NCBI GenBank assembly: GCA_937898535.1
Contig: CALDKP010000078.1
Location: 1 to 11,350 of the forward strand
Length of the DNA stretch: 11,350 nt
Source: an uncultured Sphingomonadales bacterium
Lineage (GTDB): Bacteria; Pseudomonadota; Alphaproteobacteria; Sphingomonadales; Sphingomonadaceae
Reading direction: 5' to 3'
The notes under the pieces are model-generated. The model saw nothing but the letters and a program-made list of their open reading frames with translations. It made no database searches and was not told where the DNA came from. Position numbers and translations under genes: made by a program. Of this stretch, positions 1-6,940 are shown in pieces (position 1 is the first letter of the stretch; each line of letters opens with the position of its first letter).

Positions 1-1
1 C

Positions 2-298
2 TCTTCGCTGGACCATGCCTACTTCCCAACCACGGCCATCGTGTCGTTGCTGAATGTGACGCAGGACGGCGCGTCGACCGAGATCGCAGCCGTTGGCAAC
101 GAAGGTGTGCTGGGTGTGTCGCTGTTCATGGGCGGCGAGTCCACGCCCAGCCGCGCGGTCGTGCAGAGCGCCGGCCAGGGCTATCGGCTCAGGGCGCAGG
201 TGATGAAGGATGAGTTCGAGCGCGCGGGCCCCGCGATGCACCTGCTGCTGCGCTACACCCAGGCGCTGATCACGCAGATGGCGCAGACGGCGGTTTGT
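2..298 (+). pseudogene. Crp/Fnr-family regulator, internal fragment (both ends missing)
   Basis: Frame 2 is open from the window edge and reads like the cyclic-nucleotide-binding (cupin-like) domain and start of the dimerisation helix of a Crp/Fnr-family regulator. Recognisable pieces are AYFPTTAIVSLL, EIAAVGNEGVLGVSLFMGG, PSRAVVQSAGQ and the helix LLLRYTQALITQMAQTAVC. This pattern is common in Crp-like proteins of beta- and some alphaproteobacteria. After TAVC, where the family continues with a conserved linker and the C-terminal helix-turn-helix, similarity stops abruptly. The frame continues to a stop at 461-463 only as a shadow of the next gene. No DNA-binding domain is present, so this piece cannot be a working regulator. 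It is clearly more GC-rich than what follows. The family call is from recognition. Whether the break is biological or an assembly join cannot be decided here. Confidence 0.75.
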
Positions 299-672
299 TC
301 TACAAGAAAATCCCGTCGCTTCGGGTGTTTCTGGAAGGGTCGCCATTGGGCGCATTTCCTCCGTCGCTTCAACCTGTGGACGGCGAGCGCGTCATTTCAA
401 AACAGTTTGCGTCCGCATTTTTTGGGACATCACTTGCCGAGACGCTTTCTGAAGAAGGCATAGACACATTGCTCATAACCGGACTGTCGACCTCAGGATG
501 CGTGCGTGCGTCCGCGCTGGACGCGCTGCAGTCCGGCTTTGCACCGTTCGTCGTGCGTGAAGCCTGTGGCGACCGGCATCCGGCACCACATGAAGCCAAT
601 TTGTTCGACCTACAGGCCAAATATGCCGAGGTCGTGTCGGAGCAAGAGGCATGCGCGCTTATGCGTGCATAG
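292..672 (+). pseudogene. Isochorismatase/N-carbamoylsarcosine amidase-like hydrolase, C-terminal fragment
   Basis: From GLFYKK (codons starting at 292, frame 1) to the TAG at 670-672 the frame encodes about 126 residues of a cysteine hydrolase of the isochorismatase superfamily. The core SAFFGT, then GIDTLLITGLSTSGCVRASA, then a GDRHPAPHEANLFDLQAKYAEVV tail is typical of the N-carbamoylsarcosine amidase-like branch, which cleaves C-N bonds. The nucleophilic Cys in STSGC is present. A Lys lies exactly 33 residues before it, the same spacing as Lys144/Cys177 in N-carbamoylsarcosine amidase. The N-terminal part that should carry the catalytic Asp is missing, replaced by the Crp-like fragment in another frame. 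The only local start is a TTG at 295 with no ribosome binding site, so an active enzyme is unlikely. It converges on the membrane-protein gene ending at 682. Confidence 0.75.
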
Positions 673-681
673 GCTGTTGGT

Positions 682-1260
682 TCAGTTCACGCGCCGTTTG
701 GCTGACAACAAACCCTTCGCGAGTGTAGCCAGAGCTAACGCAATGACCACGTGATACACGTGCCAAGCTATCGCCTCATCCAGCCACGCTGCGCGTCGGA
801 TGAACAACGTATCTGCCAGCATCAGGGCGCAACCAATTGGCACAAGCCACGACCGCCCCAATGGGCCAGGTCGGGCGATTGATGCAAAAAGCATAATCAC
901 CAAGGCCAATAGGAAAACAGGGCCGAGTAAAGGTTGTGCGAACGAAAAGATCGCGCTCGCCGCGCACAGGATGAGTGCGATTATCGATATTATGTGTCTA
1001 TCCGCAGGGTGGAACAGATAGCTGGATAATATGGCCACGGCGCCCGCAAGGCCCAACAATTGAGATGCACCGGCATGCAAAGCGGCGAGCTGATCTTGCA
1101 AACCAGCCCCAAAACGCACCACGCCGATGAAGGCTGCTACGCCAAAGCAGGCCATCGCAAATGCCGGCAAATGCCGACCGCTTCGCCAAAGCGCATTGCC
1201 AGCAAAAATCGTGACCAACACAATGGCGGCGTCGGATAATGCGTAATGGGCGGGCATCAT
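682..1260 (-). CDS. Polytopic membrane protein of unknown function
   Basis: A 192-residue protein that I do not recognise. It consists almost entirely of hydrophobic segments, about six or seven predicted membrane helices, separated by short charged turns. The C-terminus is basic (SAKRRVN). No catalytic motif is apparent. The ATG (1260-1258) overlaps the TGA of the upstream sterol desaturase gene in an ATGA arrangement, so the two are almost certainly cotranscribed and translationally coupled. This suggests a role alongside the desaturase/hydroxylase in membrane-lipid or sterol-like chemistry, but that is inference from position only. An ATG pair (Met-Met) leaves the exact first codon slightly open. 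Confidence 0.75.
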   Translation of the reverse strand: MMPAHYALSDAAIVLVTIFAGNALWRSGRHLPAFAMACFGVAAFIGVVRFGAGLQDQLAALHAGASQLLGLAGAVAILSSYLFHPADRHIISIIALILCAASAIFSFAQPLLGPVFLLALVIMLFASIARPGPLGRSWLVPIGCALMLADTLFIRRAAWLDEAIAWHVYHVVIALALATLAKGLLSAKRRVN

Positions 1261-2192
1261 GCGCGCGTAACCGATTCTGGCGGATTGCTATTGGGGAGCA
1301 AACCAGCCTCACGCTTGATATCTTCGGACGTCAACCGTGACCCATCATGGCTCCAGCCTGGCGGTGCAAAAATGTAACAAAAGCGTTGGCACAGGCTCAG
1401 TCCGCGTTGCGACGCGTCTTGCACTATGCCGACATATTCATGCGTTAAGATTGTGAATGGATTAAACGTCTCAAGATTTTTGACCAAGCCATAGTCAACC
1501 GGTACGGCTCGGTCTTCCTCGACAAATGTTCCAAACATGCGATCCCAGATGATCAGCGTACCGGCGAAATTCGCATCCAGATATTCTGGATTGCGGCCAT
1601 GATGCACCCTGTGGTGGCTCGGCGTATTGAAAATATATTCAAACCACTGTGGCAAACGGTCGATCGTTTCGGTGTGCAGGAAGAATTGGTAAGTTGCGTT
1701 AAGGATCCCGCAAAAAACAACCAATGCCGGATCAAAGCCGATTAAAATCAGCGGAATTTTAAGCATCATCGTTCCGGTAAAATGCTTCATCCAACTTTGG
1801 CGCAGCGCAATGGGCATGTTGAAATTGGTGGATGAGTGATGGACCACATGCATGGCCCAACCCCAACGCACGCGGTGGCATATGCGGTGGTGCACATAGA
1901 ATCGCAGATCATCGAGCACGAAGCACAATAAGAACGATCCCCAGGTGATCGGTATTTCGCCAATAGCAAAGGGCGCCGTCGCAAATAAAGCGGCGGTGGT
2001 GATGAAGGCAAAGATGGCATTTACCGGGTCACTTGCGAGGCCAAGAAATATCGACAGCAACGAGTCTTTTGCCGGCACGTTACCCTTACGTGTGAGGAAG
2101 CGAATGGCACCCAGTTCAAACAAGATACCCAGTCCAAAAGCGGCAAGGGATATCACGACCCAATTTTGGTTGATGAGCTGCGTAACTGTCAC
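1257..2192 (-). CDS. Sterol desaturase / fatty acid hydroxylase family protein
   Basis: A 311-residue integral membrane di-iron oxygenase of the fatty acid hydroxylase superfamily, which hydroxylates or desaturates lipid or sterol-like substrates in the membrane using O2. The histidine boxes expected for the non-haem di-iron site are all present: HHRICH (H102 and H106), HVVHH (H115, H118, H119) and HHRVHH (H193, H194, H197, H198). Hydrophobic segments lie at about residues 12-32, 55-75, 85-98 and 142-172. The C-terminal DYGL...NPFTILTHEY stretch is typical of bacterial members. I chose the GTG start at 2192-2190 because a strong Shine-Dalgarno sequence (GGGGGAG) lies about 7 nt upstream on the minus strand. 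The gene is first in a two-gene unit and is divergent from a LysR regulator 90 bp away. The substrate cannot be read from the sequence. Confidence 0.9.
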   Translation of the reverse strand: MTVTQLINQNWVVISLAAFGLGILFELGAIRFLTRKGNVPAKDSLLSIFLGLASDPVNAIFAFITTAALFATAPFAIGEIPITWGSFLLCFVLDDLRFYVHHRICHRVRWGWAMHVVHHSSTNFNMPIALRQSWMKHFTGTMMLKIPLILIGFDPALVVFCGILNATYQFFLHTETIDRLPQWFEYIFNTPSHHRVHHGRNPEYLDANFAGTLIIWDRMFGTFVEEDRAVPVDYGLVKNLETFNPFTILTHEYVGIVQDASQRGLSLCQRFCYIFAPPGWSHDGSRLTSEDIKREAGLLPNSNPPESVTRA

Positions 2193-2250
2193 AAAATTCT
2201 CCCCCGCGATTAATACAAGGAATAAGCTGGTTGGCGATATAAAAAATTGA

Positions 2251-2268
2251 ATAATAAATGCATATTAT
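2251..2268. promoter_or_regulatory. Candidate LysR operator in the divergent intergenic region
   Basis: The 90-bp gap between the GTG of the sterol desaturase gene (2192) and the ATG of the LysR gene (2283) is AT-rich. It contains an inverted repeat ATAAT-N8-ATTAT (2251-2255 and 2264-2268) around an ATGCAT core, and it fits the loose T-N11-A rule for LysR boxes (T2252, A2264). In such AT-rich sequence short palindromes arise easily, so this is a weak candidate. No convincing -35/-10 pair was found for either gene. Confidence 0.3.
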
Positions 2269-2282
2269 GTAATTATTGGAAC

Positions 2283-3185
2283 ATGAATATAAATCTGAAC
2301 AGGCTATCTCGGTTCGTCGCGGTGTATCGCCACAAGAGTTTCAGCCGCGCCGCCAGCGAGCTTGGCATGACGCATTCGGCACTGACCAAATCGGTGCAAC
2401 TGCTCGAACAAGAACTTGGCGCAGAATTGTTCAACCGGACCACGCGCAGCGTTGTCCCCACCGATGCCGGCAACCGTCTTGCGCAAAGGGCCGAGGAGCT
2501 TTTGGCGCTAGCGGACCAAATCGGCGATGAGGTCTTAACCGGTAGCCGACATCTGCGGTTGATTGCGGGCCCTGCGGTCATCGAAGCATCATTGGCGCCA
2601 GCGCTTGCTGCATTTTACAAGTCACATCCGAACATTCGCGTGACGGCTGAAACCCTGCCTCTCGACATAGCCGCAGCGCGGTTGCGCCAACGGGAAGCGG
2701 ACTTGCTGCTTTTCCATTCAACGACCGTCAGCGCCATTCCGGAAAAGCGTTTGTTTCAGATAAGTCGGATCATCGACGAGCCCTATGTCGCGGTGATGCG
2801 TCAGGACCATCCTGCGTTGAACCGCGACTTCAGCCTTGATGAGATGTTGCGATATAAATGGGCCATTCCCGGCTATGGGAAAATCTACCGCTCTGCCATT
2901 CCAGCCGACGTGGAAGAAAAATATCGCAACGCCGGTTTCCCGCACTACCGTGTTCTAAGCCTCGTGTCGTGCTTGGCGTTGGTTGCCGAAAGCGACATGA
3001 TTACATTATTGCCTGCTTCGTTCGCCAATCGGGACGCACGTGCGCTCGGCCTGACGGTCGTGCCGATGCACCCAAGCTATGCGGCACGCTATGACGTAAG
3101 CGCAATCACGCTTAAGAATGGCGGGCCTGACCCTGTGTTGGATGCACTGAAAAACGCTTTTGCGACACATGCCGGGATTGGCTGA
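2283..3185 (+). CDS. LysR-family transcriptional regulator
   Basis: A 300-residue protein of normal LysR length. The N-terminal winged helix-turn-helix (about residues 5-65) shows the family signature: FVAVYRHKSFSRAASELGMTHSALTKSVQLLEQELGAELFNRTTRSVVPTDAG, read here across positions 2310-2470. The C-terminal part (about 85-295) fits the periplasmic-binding-protein-like effector domain. I chose the ATG at 2283 over the upstream in-frame TTG at 2247 because the LysR domain normally begins a few residues after the start, and a weak GGA lies 3 nt upstream. The gene is divergent from the sterol desaturase/membrane protein pair, the classic layout for a LysR regulator and its target. Control of that pair is therefore likely but inferred. 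The effector is unknown. Confidence 0.92.
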   Translation: MNINLNRLSRFVAVYRHKSFSRAASELGMTHSALTKSVQLLEQELGAELFNRTTRSVVPTDAGNRLAQRAEELLALADQIGDEVLTGSRHLRLIAGPAVIEASLAPALAAFYKSHPNIRVTAETLPLDIAAARLRQREADLLLFHSTTVSAIPEKRLFQISRIIDEPYVAVMRQDHPALNRDFSLDEMLRYKWAIPGYGKIYRSAIPADVEEKYRNAGFPHYRVLSLVSCLALVAESDMITLLPASFANRDARALGLTVVPMHPSYAARYDVSAITLKNGGPDPVLDALKNAFATHAGIG

Positions 3186-3209
3186 ATTTCGCCCGACATC
3201 ACTGCGCGA

Positions 3210-4838
3210 TCAGTTGGCCCAATAGACATATTCCTGATCTTTTTTCCATGGCGCGTTGAGCGGAACATCAATCCGGATCGCGCCTTCAAGTATGCCGGGC
3301 CAAAGGGGCTTAGGAAGTCCGGCGTTTTGCGCTTCAATCAACTTGCGCAGTTCCACCACGCGCGCCGGATCCTTAGCCGCCAAATTGACTTGCTCGGTGG
3401 GATCGGTGGCGAGGTTGAACAGCCACACTTTGTTGGGACGCTCGGAAACCTGCAATTTCCAGTCGCCTGCGCGAACAACGCGGTAATGCCCCGAACGCCA
3501 GAATGTCACTTCGCGTTTCGGTCCGGTGCCAAGCAGGTTAAAGCTGTCCATTTTGCGATCGCTGGGTACGCGCGCACCGGTGGCCGCTGCAATGGTTGCA
3601 AACATATCAAGGTGCTGCGCGACGTCGTTGCGAATGGTACCCGGCGCGATCTTGCCCGGCCAGCGCATCATCATCGGCACATGAATGCCGCCTTCAAAGA
3701 AGGTGCCTTTATACCCGCGATAGGGCGTGTTGTGATCCGTGATACCAGTATACCAAGCCCCGCCATTGTCGCTGGTAAAGATAACAAGCGTATTGTTGTC
3801 GAGCCCGGTGTCCTTCAACTTTTGCAGCACGTCGCCAATCCGCCGGTCAAGCTGACGCATCATCGCGCCATAGACGCGCTGGGTATGGTCCTTAATCTGT
3901 GGCAGGGCGTCAAAGTCCGATTTCAGCGCCTGCAGCGGTGTGTGCGGCGCATTATAGGCGAGGTACATGAAGAAGGGCCGGTTCTTGTTCGCGTCTATTG
4001 CGGCCAATGCATTGTCGGTGAAATAGTCTGTCAGGTGCCCTTTGGGACGAAAGCGTTCACTGTTCCCCCAATAGACCGCATACGGCAGGTTTGCCCATAA
4101 AAAGCGGTCGATCGGATCCCATGGCAGCTTTGCATTGACGACCTGCGGGTCATCTTCGGCCATAAACAAATCGCCGCCCGCGCGCATGCCAAGGCTTTCG
4201 TCAAACCCCTGTGACGTTGGTCGCAATGGTTTGGCTTCGCCCAGATGCCATTTGCCGATGTGGATATTGTGATACCCCTGGGCTTTCAGTATCTCGGGCA
4301 ACATGATTTCCGCATTGGGCACACCCATATCGGCATAGGCCGGCAGGTCGCGGTTCAGTTCTTCATGATAGATAGTCGGATAGGGTGAATTCCCATCATT
4401 ATGTGCCAGATTTGAGGCAAATGCCGCTGGAATAGACGTAAATTCAAAACCGAACCGTGTCGGATAACGCCCCGTCATCAACGCTGCGCGCGAAGGGGAA
4501 CAGGTGGCGTTCGCGGCATAGCCATTGGCAAAGCTGACGCCCTGTTTGGCAATGGAATCGATATTGGGGGTCGGCACCGCGCCACCGGCAACCCCGCCAC
4601 CGTATAGCGAAATGTCATTCACGCCCAAATCGTCTGCCACAATCAGGATGACGTTGGGCGGACGTTTGCCAGAGGGGGCGACCGCAGGACCCTGCGCCCA
4701 TGCAATGGGACGGTTTTCGCCAATCGGTTCGCGCCATTCGCTGATGATACCCGGAATATAGATTTTATATTGCTGAAAACCCCAATAGCCCGCGCCGATC
4801 AACAGCGCCAATGCCCCGATCCATGTCCATTTTTTCAT
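3210..4838 (-). CDS. Sulfatase (formylglycine-dependent), N-terminally membrane-anchored
   Basis: A 542-residue type I sulfatase that hydrolyses sulfate esters. The maturation motif C113-S-P-S-R117 matches CxPSR, in which FGE oxidises the Cys to formylglycine. Other active-site elements are the Asp pair D69-D70 for Ca binding, GKWHLG (K196, H198), H299 in HTPL, D357-N358 in SDNGG, and K377 in YKGTFFEGG. One N-terminal hydrophobic segment (residues about 6-22, after MKK) has no obvious cleavage site and probably serves as an uncleaved anchor facing the periplasm. I chose the ATG at 4838 because GGAGAG lies about 6 nt upstream and it overlaps the preceding gene's TGA (ATGA). An in-frame start at 4886 would bury deep into that gene. 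It is last in the leftward operon. The natural substrate is not evident. Confidence 0.93.
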   Translation of the reverse strand: MKKWTWIGALALLIGAGYWGFQQYKIYIPGIISEWREPIGENRPIAWAQGPAVAPSGKRPPNVILIVADDLGVNDISLYGGGVAGGAVPTPNIDSIAKQGVSFANGYAANATCSPSRAALMTGRYPTRFGFEFTSIPAAFASNLAHNDGNSPYPTIYHEELNRDLPAYADMGVPNAEIMLPEILKAQGYHNIHIGKWHLGEAKPLRPTSQGFDESLGMRAGGDLFMAEDDPQVVNAKLPWDPIDRFLWANLPYAVYWGNSERFRPKGHLTDYFTDNALAAIDANKNRPFFMYLAYNAPHTPLQALKSDFDALPQIKDHTQRVYGAMMRQLDRRIGDVLQKLKDTGLDNNTLVIFTSDNGGAWYTGITDHNTPYRGYKGTFFEGGIHVPMMMRWPGKIAPGTIRNDVAQHLDMFATIAAATGARVPSDRKMDSFNLLGTGPKREVTFWRSGHYRVVRAGDWKLQVSERPNKVWLFNLATDPTEQVNLAAKDPARVVELRKLIEAQNAGLPKPLWPGILEGAIRIDVPLNAPWKKDQEYVYWAN

Positions 4839-5293
4839 TCTGGGCTCTCCGGTTGGGTTTGATGTGATTGCCGCACGGATAGCCACAGAAACAATAGGAT
4901 TATCGGTAGCGAAATCAGGCTGGCATAATGTTCAGGCGGGTGATGGCCGCTGACGGGCACATGCTTTATCCAGCCCGACCAGCTAAGGAGCAAGCGCTCG
5001 ATCAGAGACACCAAAAGGAACAGCGGCACGAGCGCGCGATAGCGCAGTGCGACCAAGAGGGTTACGATGCCGTGCGCAATCTGCGTCGCGCCCGCCCAGG
5101 CAAACATGCCGAAAATCATCGTTGGATTGTGGCTGAGATCAAGCCCTGCAATCACGCCCGCACCGCCATCAGGCAGGAAACTGTGGATCATCCCCGGCAC
5201 GATCCAGCCAATGCCATAAAATGCCAAAAACCACGCAGAGTAACGTGATCCACGATAATGGATATTTGTACTGGGTGGTAGGAAAGCGTTCAT
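4835..5293 (-). CDS. Small four-helix membrane protein of unknown function
   Basis: A 152-residue hydrophobic protein that I do not recognise as a named family. About four membrane helices are visible, at roughly residues 18-37, 58-80, 84-105 and 122-140. Gly-rich and His-containing loops lie between them (SHNPT, PVSGHHPPEHY) and the C-terminal tail is polar. It overlaps both neighbours by 4 nt: its ATG shares bases with the stop of the upstream gene (5290-5293), and its own TGA overlaps the sulfatase ATG (4835-4838). It is therefore translated as part of a tightly coupled unit ending in the sulfatase. A role in the inner membrane supporting sulfatase function or substrate passage is possible but speculative. 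Confidence 0.8.
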   Translation of the reverse strand: MNAFLPPSTNIHYRGSRYSAWFLAFYGIGWIVPGMIHSFLPDGGAGVIAGLDLSHNPTMIFGMFAWAGATQIAHGIVTLLVALRYRALVPLFLLVSLIERLLLSWSGWIKHVPVSGHHPPEHYASLISLPIILLFLWLSVRQSHQTQPESPE

Positions 5294-5958
5294 CCGGTGA
5301 CCGTTAAGACGGCCAGATGCGCAAGAGCCGCCGCCAGCGCCAAGATGAGCGCAACCGTGACGCGCGGGCTGACGTAAAACGACACGACCCGCTGTGTCGG
5401 GAATGAAAATGTCGCAAGCGTACCGAGCAGCTTATCGGGATGGCCCTCCATAAAAGCGGGGTCCCTAACCAGCTTTATCATGTCGCGGCGGCTGCGGTAA
5501 CGCATGAGGCCAAAGATCGTCCAGTCGGGATCCGCCTCGGTGTTCCAAGCATCAATATATCCGCCAACCTTGCGTCCGACCATGCCGGGATGGCCGCCAT
5601 TGCGAAACAAAACTGGCATGAAGCGTTGCGAATAGCGCTTGAGCAGATCGAAGCCTTGGACCATTTGGCCGGTTTTGGGGTCCTCAACTTGCTCCATCTG
5701 CGCTTTCACCAGATTGAGCATGACAAACTCGCGACCGTCATCGGCTTCAAGGAACGCGCGCATAACCTGTTGGCTATTTCCAGTGCCTTCGAAACGCCCC
5801 GCCATTTGCGCAAGAAACGCATCAATTTCCGCCGGTTTCAGCGGGCCGGACCAATTATCGTACCAGAGCCGAAATAGGCCATAGGCAAGCAACGCCGTTC
5901 CCCAGATAATCCATGCTGTCACGGCTCTAGCTACCCTTCTTTTTGGCGCGCTCGGCAT
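5290..5958 (-). CDS. Membrane-tethered protein with DUF1330-like (dimeric alpha/beta barrel) domain
   Basis: About 222 residues from the ATG at 5958. A basic N-terminus (PKRRVAR) precedes one membrane helix (about 13-31), and a second helix lies near the C-terminus (about 198-219). The roughly 165 residues between should face the periplasm by the positive-inside rule. That middle part contains EFVMLNLVK, then RYSQRFMPVLFRNGG, then a W-rich strand and RYRSRRDMIKLVRDPAF. This order resembles DUF1330/EthD-type ferredoxin-like barrels, but the similarity is by eye and no catalytic role is implied. The start is uncertain. The ATG at 5958 has no Shine-Dalgarno and overlaps the upstream gene by 32 nt. 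A GTG at 5922 has AGAAGGG 11 nt upstream, lies just past that gene's stop, and would give 210 residues. The stop overlaps the next ATG (ATGA). Confidence 0.8.
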   Translation of the reverse strand: MPSAPKRRVARAVTAWIIWGTALLAYGLFRLWYDNWSGPLKPAEIDAFLAQMAGRFEGTGNSQQVMRAFLEADDGREFVMLNLVKAQMEQVEDPKTGQMVQGFDLLKRYSQRFMPVLFRNGGHPGMVGRKVGGYIDAWNTEADPDWTIFGLMRYRSRRDMIKLVRDPAFMEGHPDKLLGTLATFSFPTQRVVSFYVSPRVTVALILALAAALAHLAVLTVTG

Positions 5959-6178
5959 CGCGCCGCGCTTTTGCTGCCTTTTGACAGGCGGGTGATGTTT
6001 TTTTGATATTTTTGATAAGGCAGGCGCGGACATTTTCGCGGCTAAAAGTCGCCAATTCTGCGGAGCAGTATTTACGGATATCGGGCATGCACGCTTCGCG
6101 CACATTGTCTTGCGCCGACAACGGTGCAGCAGGCAGCAGCAGGCCGGACGCCGCCAAAATGAAGACTGCTTTTGACAT
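5927..6178 (-). CDS. Small exported four-cysteine protein (cysteine-rich GLG1-type repeat)
   Basis: An 83-residue protein. It begins with a clear Sec signal peptide (MSKAVFILAASGLLLPAAPLSA, cleavage probably after LSA near residue 22). A short mature domain follows with four cysteines (C30, C38, C53, C65; C-x7-C-x14-C-x11-C), then a highly charged Lys/Arg/Ala tail. The spacing and the ...ACxxDIxxYC...VRACLxxN...xxACQ layout resemble single copies of the cysteine-rich repeat known from eukaryotic GLG1 and from small proteobacterial periplasmic proteins. Function is unknown. The cysteines probably form two disulfides after export. I chose the ATG at 6178 because the signal peptide begins there and AAGG-type sequences lie just upstream on the minus strand. 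An in-frame start at 6223 would spoil the signal peptide. It is the first gene of the leftward arm. Confidence 0.85.
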   Translation of the reverse strand: MSKAVFILAASGLLLPAAPLSAQDNVREACMPDIRKYCSAELATFSRENVRACLIKNIKKTSPACQKAAKARRDAERAKKKGS

Positions 6179-6238
6179 CCTTGTCTTTTCCTTCACCCAA
6201 TTGTCTTTTGCGTCCCGGAACAACGCTGCGGAATATTA

Positions 6239-6257
6239 TTGGCATTAATTGTGCCAA
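6239..6257. promoter_or_regulatory. Inverted repeat, candidate TetR operator for both divergent arms
   Basis: TTGGCATTAATTGTGCCAA has perfect 6-bp arms (TTGGCA/TGCCAA) around a 7-bp spacer. Flanking AATAT-rich bases extend the symmetry imperfectly to about 33 bp. It lies 61-63 nt from both divergent start codons (6178 on minus, 6320 on plus). Read in either direction, the arm TTGGCA is one base from the -35 consensus TTGACA, but the matching -10 boxes are poor (TATTTG at 6262-6267 on plus, TATTCC on minus). Binding by the adjacent TetR protein would plausibly block both directions. This is inference from symmetry and position. Confidence 0.6.
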
Positions 6258-6319
6258 AATATATTTGCAATCGCTTTTGTCGCTTGCGCCAGCGGCCGTT
6301 TGCCGCAAAACATGCCCGC

Positions 6320-6940
6320 ATGACCAACGCATCGCACAAAATGACATCACGCGCAGAAACGCCGCTGGCCGATGGCCGGCGGGAACGCAGCCGGTCGAGC
6401 CGATCGAAGATAGTCGCGGCGATGGTCGATCTGGTCGGTAAGGGCGATGTTGCACCCAGCGCCGCGCGTGTTGCGGAAGTCGCGGGTGTTGGGCTCCGCT
6501 CGGTTTTCCGACATTTTGACGATATGGATGAGCTGTACCGCGAAATGGGGGAGGTGATTGCGGCGCAGGTGATGCCGATCATCCTCGAACCGCCAAGCGG
6601 CACTAATTGGAAGGAAAAGCTGTTCGACATTGCGGGCCGGCGGGCAGTGGTTTTCGAAACCATCCTGCCTTACCGGATTTCGGCCAATCTCAAACGCTTC
6701 CAGTCGCCTTATTTGATGCAGGACTATCGCCGGATGCTCCGGCTCGAATCCGACAGTACCGAGGCGCATTTGCCGGTGTCGGTAAAGGCCGATGTGGCTG
6801 GTACCCGCAGCCTCAACGTCATATTGAGTTTCCAGACATGGCGATTGTTAAGGCATGATCAGGAATTGCCTTTTGAAGATGCCAAGGCGGTTGTGCGGCG
6901 TTTGCTGAGCGATGCCATGTCCGGCATGCCGGAGGATTGA
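6320..6940 (+). CDS. TetR-family transcriptional regulator
   Basis: A 206-residue protein of normal TetR length. The N-terminal DNA-binding domain covers about residues 27-75: helix SKIVAAMVDLVGKGD, then the helix-turn-helix ARVAEVAGVGLRSVFRHFDDMDELYREM, with the diagnostic FRHF-x-DMDELY segment. The remaining residues form the helical ligand-binding part, which is not conserved enough to predict a ligand. The start is not firmly fixed: ATG at 6320 and ATG at 6341 both lack a clear Shine-Dalgarno. I prefer 6320 because both give intact domains and it leaves a 141-bp divergent promoter region. The stop codon TGA shares its last base with the ATG of the FGE gene (TGATG), so they form one operon. 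It probably represses itself and the divergent sulfatase arm through the palindrome at 6239-6257. Confidence 0.9.
   Translation: MTNASHKMTSRAETPLADGRRERSRSSRSKIVAAMVDLVGKGDVAPSAARVAEVAGVGLRSVFRHFDDMDELYREMGEVIAAQVMPIILEPPSGTNWKEKLFDIAGRRAVVFETILPYRISANLKRFQSPYLMQDYRRMLRLESDSTEAHLPVSVKADVAGTRSLNVILSFQTWRLLRHDQELPFEDAKAVVRRLLSDAMSGMPED

Noticed and set aside
41..463. A single 140-residue protein continuing from the Crp-like frame
   Set aside because: Residues after TAVC are the hydrolase gene read in the wrong frame, so the tail is not a real protein segment.
662..696. GCGTG ... CACGC pairing between the hydrolase fragment and the membrane-protein gene
   Set aside because: A 5-bp stem with a loop of about 20 nt and no T-run is not distinguishable from chance.
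3178..3223. ATTGG ... CCAAT complementarity at the LysR/sulfatase convergent junction as a terminator
   Set aside because: The loop is over 30 nt, the stem is 5 bp and there is no T-run.
3327..4100. A 257-codon open frame on the plus strand inside the sulfatase gene
   Set aside because: It is exactly antisense to a well-supported sulfatase with all its active-site motifs, has no recognisable domain and is explained by codon bias.
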